Assembly (NCBI GenBank): GCA_028641055.1
Contig: CM054063.1
Coordinates: 181,170,756 to 181,234,755, forward strand
From: Alopecurus myosuroides
Lineage: Eukaryota; Streptophyta; Magnoliopsida; Poales; Poaceae
Direction of reading: 5' to 3'
DNA: 64,000 nucleotides
Numbering within the stretch: position 1 is the first letter of the stretch; each line of letters starts with the position of its first letter. The notes under the pieces are model-generated. The model searched no databases. It was given only the letters and a program-made list of their open reading frames with translations, and was not told the origin of the DNA. A program made the translations under genes and the position numbers. Below are positions 46,767-57,415 of this stretch, one piece after another.

Positions 46767-47247
46767 TGTCGTGGGATAATCACGGCAGATGTTACCAGGG
46801 GTAACTGATCTTGGGGCAAGTCGACACAGGCGTTCGGGAGAGGGTTTAGCTCAAGAGAAGACATGGTACAACTTGATCTGACAGCCGGCAATCGAAGTCG
46901 CCGGATCTCTATTCTCGATACAATAACTCGATTTAGGGTTTACACTGGATACTCGATATCACACGATATTGCTAGGGTTCTTAGATCTCTCTCCAAAACT
47001 ATACCTGAGGGTCGGTTTATAAAGCACCCGTACCCCCTAACTTATTCGGCAAGGCATATTCCGGATCCTACATGAACACGGCGCACTAACCATAACTTTC
47101 CTTTACAATAGCCCATAACCCGGGCCGTTAAGCCCACAAGTTTGGGCCTCCACAAGCTTCTTTATTCTTAGCCGAATCCTGCACGCCATCCTTCGGGCCG
47201 GGTTATTTCCTCAGAGCTTGGCATACCGGGTTAGCATCCCCCTGTCA
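46767..47247 (-). repeat. 3' LTR of the Tat element
   Basis: 481 bp, with a TTTATAAA box at 47016-47023. Just outside it, minus-strand GGGGACTAC (47256-47248) is the polypurine tract. Confidence 0.94.
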
Positions 47248-48361
47248 GTAGTCCCCAGAATAGCCTGGGCTTCATGGATCTCCTTGAAGCGCTTGCTATT
47301 CCCTGCAAAGATATCGATCATACGGGCGTATGAAGACCGGGTTAAGATGTTTTGATATTCGGCTAGGCCTCACTCCATGGTGGCCATGTGATAACCCGGA
47401 TTTGGCCTCCACACATTTAGGTTCAAATTCCCAGGTCCAGACTACAAAAAAAATGCCAAGATCTCATGCTCGATAATCAGTCCCGTCATTACGGGGCAAA
47501 TCCTTTCCTTCTTCTGTCCCAATGCCTCGCCCAATACTCGACGCATATCTCGCAAGATCTTCGCTGATAACCTTTACCCCGTGATTTCCGGCTACTGGCC
47601 GTTAGGATAGGCTCACCCTTGCCTTATAAATAGTACTTAATGGGCAACCCTAAGCCTCTCACCACGCCACAACTTCCCCTCTTCTTCCTTGCTCCCAACA
47701 CCCTCGCAACACCACCGTGAGGAGCTCGCACCTGTCACCAACGCAAGATCACCAGCGGCCGCGCCCGCCCTTGAGTCGCCTTACGCCACCGTCAAGTGTC
47801 ACCGTTGCTCCTCCGTTTCTCTCATTCGAGCCACGCCGCCCGTCGCCATCGTATTAGACTCCAATCTCCCCGGTAAGCTCCTCGCAACCAGTCAATTAAT
47901 CCTCACAACTTTCAATTTATCCAAGATCGGATCTAGGTCAACCCGCAAATCATTTGTCCGATTGCACCAAATTAGATCGACTCGAGGCTTGCCAACTCCT
48001 TTAATCATCTGCCCTATAGTCACAAATGATCCTCCAACCCTCATTGATTACCAATTTTACTTAAAAATCATCCGCAAGCATTTCCATCTAGATCCGTTCC
48101 TCCTCAATTTTCCGCTTATTGCATTAACACCCGGAAAAACCCTCCTTTTCCAGCCATTTCATTTGCGATATAAATATGGGCAACCATCCGTCATCCCCGA
48201 ATACCTTTCCCTATGTAAGTGACCAACAATTTCACAAGTGTGCTCAATACCCGGACAGTTCTCGGCTTCGCACCTTCTTGATACCTTTATACTCGGATGT
48301 CTCAGTATTCCCGGGTCTTATTTCACACGCCTCTTCTCTTTGTGTTTTGCAGGCTGGCCCC

Positions 48362-51300
48362 ATGGCTCCCAAGCGACAAGGAAAACAACCGGCTCCGACG
48401 AGGACCACCCAAACCATATCTGCCAACTGGGGGCGTTCCACAACCACCAAAGCCAAATTGGACGAGCTAGCCGAATTAGGAACCCTCCCTTCTCAAAAAG
48501 ACATCCACTGGAGGGTCCCGGGTAATGAGACTCGTCCCACCCCCGAAGAAAACGAGGTAATCTGCTTCGTTGACCACGTGACCCGGGGATTTCGTCCTCC
48601 GGGTCATCCTTTCTTTAGGGAGGTCTTAGATCATTATGGACTCAGGGTGTTCGACATAGGGCCTAACTCCATGTTAAACATTACCCACTTCATTGTTCTA
48701 TCTGAGTCGTACTTGTGCATGCCACCGAGTCTGACTCTTTTCATTGAGTTATTCCAGTGCAAGCCGTGCCGCGAAAGCGGCGACGGAGCGCTTCTCACTT
48801 GCGGCGGGGTATCCATCCAACGCCGTAAGAATTCTTTGATGCCAACCCTCAACCTGCACTCCCACGTTAAACATTGGCAGCTATCCTTCTTTTACTGCCA
48901 CGATACCTCCCCCGACAGCGAAAAGAAGCTGCCGGGTTACTCAGAGGCCCCCCTCAAGCTCTCCGAGTCTTTCAATGCCTTCGCATCAGACTCAGACAGG
49001 GAGGCAATCCTTCCTTCGCTAGCCAAGATAGCCATTCTCTTAGCCCAGGGCCTCCTAGGGCTCAATTTAATAAAAACTTGGGTCGATTTCCGAATCCAAC
49101 CTAATTCCGTTCGCGCCAAATTGATGTGCGAGTATTCGGGGCACACCACAGACGCGCTCCGCTACTCCACCAAGAGCTTTGCGACCGGTGATACTATAAA
49201 GACTATCAAGGGCTTCTTGGCGGAGAAACTGGAGGCGATAAAGGGCATCGCCGGGTTACCTCCGTTTACCCGGGAAAATCCAGCTCCAGCGGTAATACCC
49301 GACGCTCATAGCTTGTTTCCACATTTCAACTCGATACTGCTTCTAAGCCTTTAATCTTATCTTTTTACCTCAGGCTGATGACCCTTTCTGGAGAGTTGAA
49401 CCACTCCCCCCTCCAGAGACCCGGAAGAGGAGGACGAGGCGACTGACGATAGTGAAGGTATTCACTCAGGATCTGCATATTTTTACTTGCATTACTTTCC
49501 TCTCGTCTGTCTTTTTTCCAATGAATGCACACCCGGTTCGCAGGGCTAGAGGACGAGGGTGGAAACAATGAAGACGACCCGGAGAGAACCGAGTCTGACC
49601 CAGAGGCAACAGTCGGGGCCAAGAGGAAAGGCAGGGGGACAGTGTCCAAGGTTCCTTTTTCCTCATTATCCTCTGAACCTTACTCCTTTGACGTCATGCG
49701 ACGACTTAACCATCAATTATCAAATTCATCATGCTTGAAGGATTCCTTCCCAGCCAAGCGCAGAGTAACTCGGAGCTCCCCAGGTGAAGATCCACTTAAC
49801 CCGGGCATCTCCGCCCCCTCGGTCCCTCGTGGCAGTGCTCCTCCATCTCGTTCTTCCAACTCTCCTCAGCGCCACCCTTCTCCTAACCACCCACGTGCCG
49901 GGCAATTCCGGGTTCCACTAGTGGTTCTTGCGAATACCTCGTCTGCTTCCAGTGGCGAGCTCCCACCGGATTACACCGTAAATACCGGGTAATCTTTTGC
50001 CCTACTATTTCTTTTTGCATCTAACGAACTTTCATCCGAGCCGCCGTCATCATTAATAACTGCCTTTTTTCATCTTTCTTTCAGCGCTCAGGTCACCTTC
50101 AGTGACCCGGAAAACACAGAAACGGATAACCTCCAGGTGGAGAAGCCGACTGACGACGCAGACGCCGCAACTGGTGGTGATGCGACCACTAACCGGGAAC
50201 AAGGCCCTCTGAACAATCCACTTTCCCAAACCGTCGGATCTCCTTCCTTATCGGAACCAGTAGACGAAGAGATAGAAATTCTAGATACAAGGATGAGCCC
50301 TCCCAACCCGGACACTCAGACTGTCCGGGTCTCCACTCCAAATGCAAGGGGAACCCCCTACCAGATGATCAAGCTGCCGGCTCTTCCGGGACTCGCTCCG
50401 AGGAGTTAACTTTTGCCCAGATGCTAGAAACCCTGCACGCCTTAAGGGCTAACAAGGAAAATATCTTGGGGTCTTTAATAACCAAACACGAGGTAAGTTC
50501 GATTAATGTTGCTTGTACCTTTGTCCAGTCCCCAAGTTCCGAGGGAGTTCATTCATGACTTGCTCGGTACTTTTATTATACCAATGACTGATAACTGTGC
50601 TCTTCTACCTGACTAATGCTTTTTTAACATCCATGCAGTCTTACGTGACTCAATACGAGGAGAAACTTGCGGACGCCGCCAAGCTCGTTGAAAAGGAGAT
50701 ATCTTTACGTGAAGCAGCCGAGGCTGAAGCCAGGAGGAATAGGCAATTAATGAAGAAGTACCGAAGAAGGGCTCACCAAGCCGAAGATGACCTGACAAGC
50801 CTTTCCGTCGAAATATCTGACACCTATCGTTCTTTGCTTGGTATGCTTCCTTCTCCGGTTTTATCCTTTTGACAAACAACAAAAGTTTTCCGACTTATAT
50901 CTTCATTTTACTTCAGGCCCGGACGAAGCCATGCCGGATGAAGATGACATTGCCAAGCTGAAAACCATAAAGAGTGCTATCCGGCAGCTATGTGCCGGGA
51001 CCAGATGGATCCTTGACGAGTTACGGTGTCCGGGTAGAGGACATGTTGACCTGAAGAGGCTGTTGGACGCCCTATCCACTATTCCCGAGTGGATTCGGCA
51101 CTGGAAGCGCTCATCTTGCCGGGTTGGAGTGACCCGGGGGCTTGCACTTGCGAAAGCTTATCTCCCCAAGCTCGAGTTAGCGAAGCTTATGGGCGGCTTC
51201 CCAGAGTTCAAGCTTGACGGATCCAAGTTTTCAGTAAAGGATTTTCAGGCCGTCCAGAAGGAGGTCCGTTACCCGGCCAGCGTAATTGCTGATGAACTGG

Positions 51301-51566
51301 ATGTTAACATACTTGTTCCAGCATATGATTCTGCCGATAAAGTAATTAAGTCGGATCTTCCTGAGCCGTATGACATGCTGGCTCGGTGGAAGGAGGAAGC
51401 TGCTGCGATAAGGGCGGAGGCTGCCAAGAAACAAGCTGAAGCCGGCTCTGCTCCTGCTGCCTCAACATCAGTCGTTCCGCCCCCTGCAGGGGCTGGCGCC
51501 GCCGATCCGGGTGTTGCTGCTACCACCAATGATGGCAAGGGTAAGGCCAAGATGGGCGCCGAGTGA
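48362..51566 (+). CDS. Antisense spliced gene of the Tat element (plant gypsy-type transposon domain)
   Basis: Runs opposite to the retrotransposon. Likely exons are 48362-49291, 49374-49457, 49544-49988, 50085-50492, 50639-50840 and 50917-51566, each with GT..AG borders. Exon 1 (MAPKRQGKQPAPTR..) carries the domain annotated as 'putative gypsy type transposon' (ENEVICFVDHVTRGF..FFREVLDHYGL..IVLSESYLCMPPSLTLF). Exon 5 is a coiled coil (YVTQYEEKLADAAKLVEKE), and exon 6 ends in an Ala/Pro-rich tail. The function is unknown. Such antisense ORFs between pol and the 3' LTR are known in Tat elements such as Grande. The frame must shift by one base inside exon 2 and again near the C-run about 50352-50357 in exon 4, so this copy looks slightly decayed unless the splicing differs. 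An upstream leader exon is suggested by an acceptor at TTTTGCAG before the ATG. Confidence 0.7.
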
Positions 51567-52671
51567 TATATGGTTTCCAATGCCTCTTCTTAAGCGTCAG
51601 TCGGTCGACATACTTTTTGAAACAGTCATTTTTTAGGCGGTGCGCCTGTGCACCTTTGATATTTTTTCACCAGTATTTTGTAATGCACACTAAGGCCTTG
51701 ATATACTCGATGCCTGTTCCGACCTTTTTAAGTTTAAGCTCATCTGTTCTCGATATCTGGTTTTATTTATTGCTCCTTTTGTGAAAACTCAATTTCCAGG
51801 TCTCATGGGTATTGACAAGCGGATTTTGCTTCGAAGTCCCCAAGTCCCCAAGACTCGGATATTTGGATTTTTGCAACTATACAAGTAAGCCAGTTCTTTT
51901 CAAGATTTCAAGCTACCGGGCCCGGATTGCCGAGCCTAGGACACTTGATCTTGAAAAGGCAACAAAATGCTTATTGCTATTTTCACAAAGATCCATGAGT
52001 TGTTTCACATCGGTTTTGAAGTTATGCTTAATAGTCATTGAGTTTCCAGCTATTCAGCCTTGTACTCTGCATAACTTGTGGTTTAGATGACCCTTTTGAC
52101 TGTCTTGTACTGTAAGCCGGCTTTCGCGTGGATACCATGTTGTTACATCAATACGAAGACGTAGCCAGCCAATTCCCGTCGGGTTTCATGACTAACTGCC
52201 ATCGTAAGCGAACAAATCATGCCACTTTAATGCGAGTCACATCGAGCTTAAGTAAGAGTAGCCAAGAAATTTGGACTTCTTTGTCCGGTTATAAGATTGT
52301 AGCCGTACTCGTTTGCGAGTAATCGGCCCTTATAACTCATAGGCATCATGGCCGGGTCTTTGAGTTTGTAACTGTGCTATTTAAGCGACCAGCCCCCAAG
52401 ACCTAGATATACGCATCGTACTGAGAATACATAACCTGATAACAACCATCTCTTTTCTTGATAACCATCTCTTTACTTGATATGAAAAACTGATAACAAC
52501 CATCTCTTTTCTTGATAACCATCTCTTTACTTGATATGAAAAATGTAGGTCAGCAAGCCGCCTCATTAAAAACCCGTCCAGTCCCCAAAGGTGCCCTGGA
52601 TAGGAAAAGGGTACGTCAGAAAACCTGCTGCCTATTACATCGTGCAATTCCACTTGCCAATATAGCCTTTA
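51567..52671. other. Spacer between the converging antisense gene and pol
   Basis: The two genes meet tail to tail across 1.1 kb that holds no coding sequence. It contains a 54 bp tandem duplication (52437-52544). Confidence 0.7.
52437..52544. repeat. 54 bp tandem duplication
   Basis: Two copies of a unit beginning TGATAACAACCATCTC; the unit itself contains an internal repeat of 'CTTGATA..CCATCTCTTT'. Confidence 0.92.
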
Positions 52672-55600
52672 CTAAGTATAATACGGACGCAGCTGAGCCA
52701 CGTTCCATGGTCTATCTCTTTCTTGCATAGATGAAGTGGTGTGTGCGGTGTCATTGACTGTAGCCGACTCTTCCCTTGCATCTATCAAATAATATGATCC
52801 GTTATGTAGGCTCCGGCTTATGATAAATGGTCCTTCCCATGGTGGTGATAATTTGTGTTTTCCTTCGTTTGACTGTACCAGACGCAGAACCAAGTCTCCT
52901 TCCTGGAATACCCGGGTCTTCACACGCCGGCTATGATACCTCCGTAGATCTTGCTGATATATGGCTGATCTTTCCAGGGCTTGTTCTCTTTGCTCTTCTA
53001 ACATATCTACGGCGTCCTGCCGGGTTTTTTCGTTCTCTACTTCGACGTAAGCTGATACTCTAGGCGAATCGTGAATAATATCACTTGGTAACACTGCTTC
53101 CGCACCATAGACCATGAAGAAGGGTGTCATCTGAGTGGATCTGTTAGGTGTAGTGTTGATACCCCAAACCACAGAAGGAAGTTCCTCGACCCATGCACCA
53201 GCGGCCCTGACACAGGGAACTCGCAATCGTGGTTTTAATCCGCGAAGCAATTCTTGGTTTGCCCTCTCCACTTGTCCATTGGCCTGGGGATGAGCCACCG
53301 ATGCCACATCGAGCCGGATTCCATTGTTGCCACAAAATTTCTCCATCTCACCAAGGGACATGTTGGTTCCATTGTCGGTAATTATGTTGTGGGGGTACCC
53401 AAACCGGTAGATAATCCTTTTCAGGAACTTGACTGCTGTAGCTGCTTCGCAATTAGTAACTGGCATAACCTCAACCCACTTGGTAAACTTATCAATGGCC
53501 ACCAAAAGATGTGTTTTCTTGCATGGTGACATATGGAAGGGGCCAACCATGTCCATACCCCAGACGGCAAACGGCCAAGTTAACGGGATAGTCCGCAACT
53601 CCATAGCCGGCACATGGGTTTGGCGAGCGTACCTTTGACATCCGTCACACCTTGCTACCAATCGCTCCGCATCCGTTAGGGCCGTGAGCCAGAAAAACCC
53701 GTGTCGATAAGCTTTAGCCACAAGAGACCTTGTGGACGCATGATGTCCACAGTCGCCTTCATGGATTTCCTTGAGAATCTGTCTGCCTTCTTCCGGCGCC
53801 ACGCAGCGCAAAAAGACTCCTGCTGCACTTCTTTTGTACAATTCCCCATTGATGATAGAGTAACCCTTTGCTCGCCTCAAAATTTGCCTTGCTAATACCT
53901 CCTGTTGTGGTAACTCGCCTCGTGATAGGTTGGCCAAAAACGGTTCTGTCCACTCGGGAATAGTACGTACAGTGGCTACGAGCCCTGAATCCGAGTCTTG
54001 ATTTGCCAATTCCTCCTCTGACTCGATTTTAACTGATGGTCGCCATAATTCGTCCAGGAAAACGTTAGGTGGAACCGGCTCTCTGCGCGAGCCGAGTCTG
54101 GCGAGGGCGTCGGCTGCCTCGTTCTTTCTTCTGTCTATATGCTCCACCTCATACCCGGAAAAACATCCTGCTACCCTATCAACTTCCCTGCGGTATGCCG
54201 CCATAGTTGCGTCCTTTCTGTCCCACGTTCCTAACACCTGCTGTACCACAAGGTCCGAGTCTCCGAAGCACCGTATCCTCTTGATGTTCATCTCTTTGGC
54301 TACCTTTAAGCCATGCAATAGGGCCTCATACTCGGCCACGTTGTTGGAACAGTCGAAGTGAATTTGTAGCACGTAACTCAATTTGTCCCCTTTGGGTGAT
54401 GTTAGCACCACCCCAGCTCCTGATCCCTCGTACTGCTTTGATCCGTCGAAGTGCATGATCCATGACTCGGAATTTGGAACCGTTGCAGTCATGCCTGTAT
54501 GTGTCCAGTCGTTAACGAAATCAACTAAAGCTTGAGACTTGATTGCTGACCTGGGTTCGTAGTTGATATGATAATCCCCCATCTCTATCGCCCATTTGGC
54601 TATTCTTCCCGTCGCGTCCGAGTTTCTTATGATATCCGACATTGGTATTGAACTAACCACTGTTATCGGATGCTCTTGGAAATACGGCTTCAACTTCCGG
54701 CTAGCCATAAAGACCCCGAACACCAACTTTTGCCAATGCGGATAGCGCTGCTTTGCTTCTGATAATACCTCACTGACGTAATAAACCGGCCTCTGAACCG
54801 GGTAACCTTTCCCGTCCTCTTTGCGTTCCACGACAACCACTGCGCTAACGGCTCGGGGGCCAGCTGCCACGTATAGCAACATAGGCTCTTTAGGACCCGG
54901 CGCCGCTAGTACTGGTGCTTCAGATAATTGCTTCTTTAGTGCTTCAAACGCTTCATCTGCCTCTTCGTCCCATACGAATTTATCCGATTTCCGCAAGAGC
55001 CGATACAAGGGTATTGCTTTTTCTCCGAGTCTAGATATGAATCGGCTCAAGGCTGCTACACAGCCTGTGAGCTTTTGAACATGCTTCAAGTTTTCCGGCT
55101 TTTTCAAACTCTGGATTGCCTTGATTTTATCTGGATTTGCCTCAATTCCTCTCTCGGAAACTATGAAGCCGAGTAATTTCCCAGCCGGAACTCCGAACAC
55201 GCACTTCGTTGGATTAAGCTTCATCTGGTACCTCCTCAGGTTTTTGAATGTCTCCTTTAGATCATCGATAAATGTCTCCGCCTTCCTAGTCTTGATGACC
55301 ACGTCATCCACATAAGCATGGACGTTACGTCCGATTTGGTCCTCAAAGCACTTTTGAATACACCGTTGGTAAGTTGCGCCAGCGTTCTTCAACCCAAACG
55401 TCATAGTTTTATAACAAAAGGCCCCAAACGGGGTTATGAATGATGTTTTCTCCCAATCCTCCCTTTTGAGCTTAATCTGATGATACCCGGAATATGCATC
55501 CAGGAAGCATAACAGATCGCTTCCAGCTACTGCGTCTATAATCTGATCTATCCTTGGGAGCGCGAACGGATCCTTTGGGCAATGCTTGTTGAGACTAGTG

Positions 55601-56865
55601 AAGTCAATGCACATCCTCCACTCGTTGGTCTTTTTCATCACCAGAACCGGGTTAGCCAACCAATCCGGGTGAAATACTTCCATGATAAAGCCGGCTGCCA
55701 ATAGCCGAGCGATCTCTTCGCCTATAGCTTTCCTTCTTTCCTCATTCATTTTCCTCAAACCTTGTTTCACGGGCTTGGACTTGGGATCCACATGCAAACT
55801 GTGCTCAGCCAATTCTGTAGGGATACCCGGCATGTCGCTGGGTGTCCAGGCAAACACATCTGCATTCGAGCGAATGAACTCCACGAGCGCTCCCTCCTGC
55901 TCTTTTCCCAGGTTAGACCCTATGGTAAACTTCTTAGTAGAATCCCCTTCGACAAAATCTATCTTCTTGGTGTCTTGCGCTGCCTTGAATTTTGCTCTCT
56001 CATCCTCAGTATTCGGCTTTTTCAAGGCTGTTCTATCGTCCGGATTTACTTGAGACCGGTAATATTCGAGCTCTTCCTTCCTGCATGCCTGCTCGGCCAT
56101 AACTGAATCTCCTTCGTCGCACTCGGCCGCTATATCCCGGTTCCCATGTATAGTGATGGTCCGTTTAGGACCCGGGATTTTCAGCTGCAAATACACGTAG
56201 CACGGCCTAGCCATGAATTGGGCGTAAGCCGGCCTCCCCAACAGCGCGTGGTAAGGACTGCGCAACTTGACCACCTCGAACGTGAGCCACTCCACTCGAT
56301 AATTATCCGTCGATTCCCCAAAAGCAACTTCCAAGGTGATCCTTCCCTCGGGGCTCGCCGAGTGACCCGGTACGATCCCGTGAAAGATTGTCGAACTTTT
56401 CTGCAGCTGGGACTCTTTGAGACTCATCCGTAAGAAGGTCTCCCAATAAAGGATGTTGATGCTACTTCCACCGTCCATCAGGACCTTCTTCAGCTCGTAA
56501 CCATTAACCTGTGGAGCAACCACCAACGCCAAGACTCCTGGACGCTCCACTTTTTCCGGATGATCTCTTCTACTCCACGTTATCTCTTGTTCTGCCCATC
56601 TAAGATATCCCGGCGCGGCTGATAAAACCGAATTTGCCGCTTGCTTTGATGTCTCTTTGTTCCTGCTAGAAGTTCCTGTAGTATGCACATGATATTGTCC
56701 TTTTAAGTTAGTCGTTCGTACCGTGTCGACGAAGATGTTGATCCGGCCGATCGTCAATATAAATCCGGACTCGAGGTGATCCGATTCTGGCCCCCAGCCG
56801 GAATCGTCCACCAACTTTTCTTCTTCGTGGTCGATGTAGATTTCGCCAATGACAAGATTCTCCAT
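52672..56865 (-). CDS. Tat-lineage gypsy pol: protease, RT, two RNase H, integrase
   Basis: The start chosen is ATG 56865, giving 1,397 residues; the frame stays open upstream through the primer-binding site into the LTR. Residues 1-90 are an acidic leader with no gag core or zinc knuckle. Protease has VLMDGGSSINIL (D131). Reverse transcriptase (about 395-560) has CIDFTSLNKHCPKD, FLDAYSGYHQI and YVDD (518-521). A degenerate first RNase H follows, then a second RNase H (SWIMHFDGSKQYEGSGAGVV..NNVAEYEALLHGL) diagnostic of Tat. Integrase shows the CDGCQ zinc motif and catalytic residues in GMDMVGPF, ITDNGTNM and ANGQVERANQ. The protein is undamaged. Without gag the element would need particles from a relative. 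Confidence 0.93.
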   Translation of the reverse strand: MENLVIGEIYIDHEEEKLVDDSGWGPESDHLESGFILTIGRINIFVDTVRTTNLKGQYHVHTTGTSSRNKETSKQAANSVLSAAPGYLRWAEQEITWSRRDHPEKVERPGVLALVVAPQVNGYELKKVLMDGGSSINILYWETFLRMSLKESQLQKSSTIFHGIVPGHSASPEGRITLEVAFGESTDNYRVEWLTFEVVKLRSPYHALLGRPAYAQFMARPCYVYLQLKIPGPKRTITIHGNRDIAAECDEGDSVMAEQACRKEELEYYRSQVNPDDRTALKKPNTEDERAKFKAAQDTKKIDFVEGDSTKKFTIGSNLGKEQEGALVEFIRSNADVFAWTPSDMPGIPTELAEHSLHVDPKSKPVKQGLRKMNEERRKAIGEEIARLLAAGFIMEVFHPDWLANPVLVMKKTNEWRMCIDFTSLNKHCPKDPFALPRIDQIIDAVAGSDLLCFLDAYSGYHQIKLKREDWEKTSFITPFGAFCYKTMTFGLKNAGATYQRCIQKCFEDQIGRNVHAYVDDVVIKTRKAETFIDDLKETFKNLRRYQMKLNPTKCVFGVPAGKLLGFIVSERGIEANPDKIKAIQSLKKPENLKHVQKLTGCVAALSRFISRLGEKAIPLYRLLRKSDKFVWDEEADEAFEALKKQLSEAPVLAAPGPKEPMLLYVAAGPRAVSAVVVVERKEDGKGYPVQRPVYYVSEVLSEAKQRYPHWQKLVFGVFMASRKLKPYFQEHPITVVSSIPMSDIIRNSDATGRIAKWAIEMGDYHINYEPRSAIKSQALVDFVNDWTHTGMTATVPNSESWIMHFDGSKQYEGSGAGVVLTSPKGDKLSYVLQIHFDCSNNVAEYEALLHGLKVAKEMNIKRIRCFGDSDLVVQQVLGTWDRKDATMAAYRREVDRVAGCFSGYEVEHIDRRKNEAADALARLGSRREPVPPNVFLDELWRPSVKIESEEELANQDSDSGLVATVRTIPEWTEPFLANLSRGELPQQEVLARQILRRAKGYSIINGELYKRSAAGVFLRCVAPEEGRQILKEIHEGDCGHHASTRSLVAKAYRHGFFWLTALTDAERLVARCDGCQRYARQTHVPAMELRTIPLTWPFAVWGMDMVGPFHMSPCKKTHLLVAIDKFTKWVEVMPVTNCEAATAVKFLKRIIYRFGYPHNIITDNGTNMSLGEMEKFCGNNGIRLDVASVAHPQANGQVERANQELLRGLKPRLRVPCVRAAGAWVEELPSVVWGINTTPNRSTQMTPFFMVYGAEAVLPSDIIHDSPRVSAYVEVENEKTRQDAVDMLEEQREQALERSAIYQQDLRRYHSRRVKTRVFQEGDLVLRLVQSNEGKHKLSPPWEGPFIISRSLHNGSYYLIDAREESATVNDTAHTTSSMQERDRPWNVAQLRPYYT

Positions 56866-56909
56866 GCCCTTCCGAGCTTCTCCCGTGATGTAAACACCTT
56901 TGGACGCAG

Positions 56910-56927
56910 GCCCCACGGTGGGCGCCA
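56910..56927 (-). other. Primer-binding site of the Tat element
   Basis: The minus strand reads TGGCGCCCACCGTGGGGC, two bases from the LTR. This site is shared by Tat/Retand-type gypsy elements. Confidence 0.9.
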
Positions 56928-56929
56928 AC

Positions 56930-57410
56930 TGTCGTGGGATAATCACGGCAGATGTTACCAGGGGTAACTGATCTTGGGGCAAGTCGACACAGGCGTTCGG
57001 GAGAGGGTTTAGCTCAAGAGAAGACATGGTACAACTTGATCTGACAGCCGGCAATCGAAGTCGCCGGATCTCTATTCTCGATACAATAACTCGATTTAGG
57101 GTTTACACTGGATACTCGATATCACACGATATTGCTAGGGTTCTTAGATCTCTCTCCAAAACTATACCTGAGGGTCGGTTTATAAAGCACCCGTACCCAC
57201 TAACTTATTCGGCAAGGCATATTCCGGATCCTACATGAACACGGCGCACTAACCATAACTTTCCTTTACAATAGCCCATAACCCGGGCCGTTAAGCCCAC
57301 AAGTTTGGGCCTCCACAAGCTTCTTTATTCTTAGCCGAATCCTGCACGCCATCCTTCGGGCCGGGTTATTTCCTCAGAGCTTGGCATACCGGGTTAGCAT
57401 CCCCCTGTCA
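56930..57410 (-). repeat. 5' LTR of the Tat element
   Basis: 481 bp, with a TTTATAAA box at 57179-57186. The pol frame runs open back into this LTR. Confidence 0.94.
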
Positions 57411-57415
57411 ATGCT

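Larger units (their letters stand above)
46767..57410 (-). mobile_element. Tat-lineage Ty3/gypsy element without gag, with antisense gene
   Basis: 481 bp LTRs (46767-47247 and 56930-57410) start TGTCGTGGGAT and end CCCCCTGTCA on the plus strand, with ATGCT duplicated at 46762-46766 and 57411-57415. The primer-binding site TGGCGCCCACCGTGGGGC (minus strand, 56927-56910) and a second RNase H in pol are typical of the Tat/Retand/Grande lineage. From right to left the order is 5' LTR, pol with no gag before it, a 1.1 kb spacer, an antisense multi-exon gene, and 3' LTR. The LTRs differ by one base in my reading (C at 47036, A at 57199), so the insertion is recent. Confidence 0.95.
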
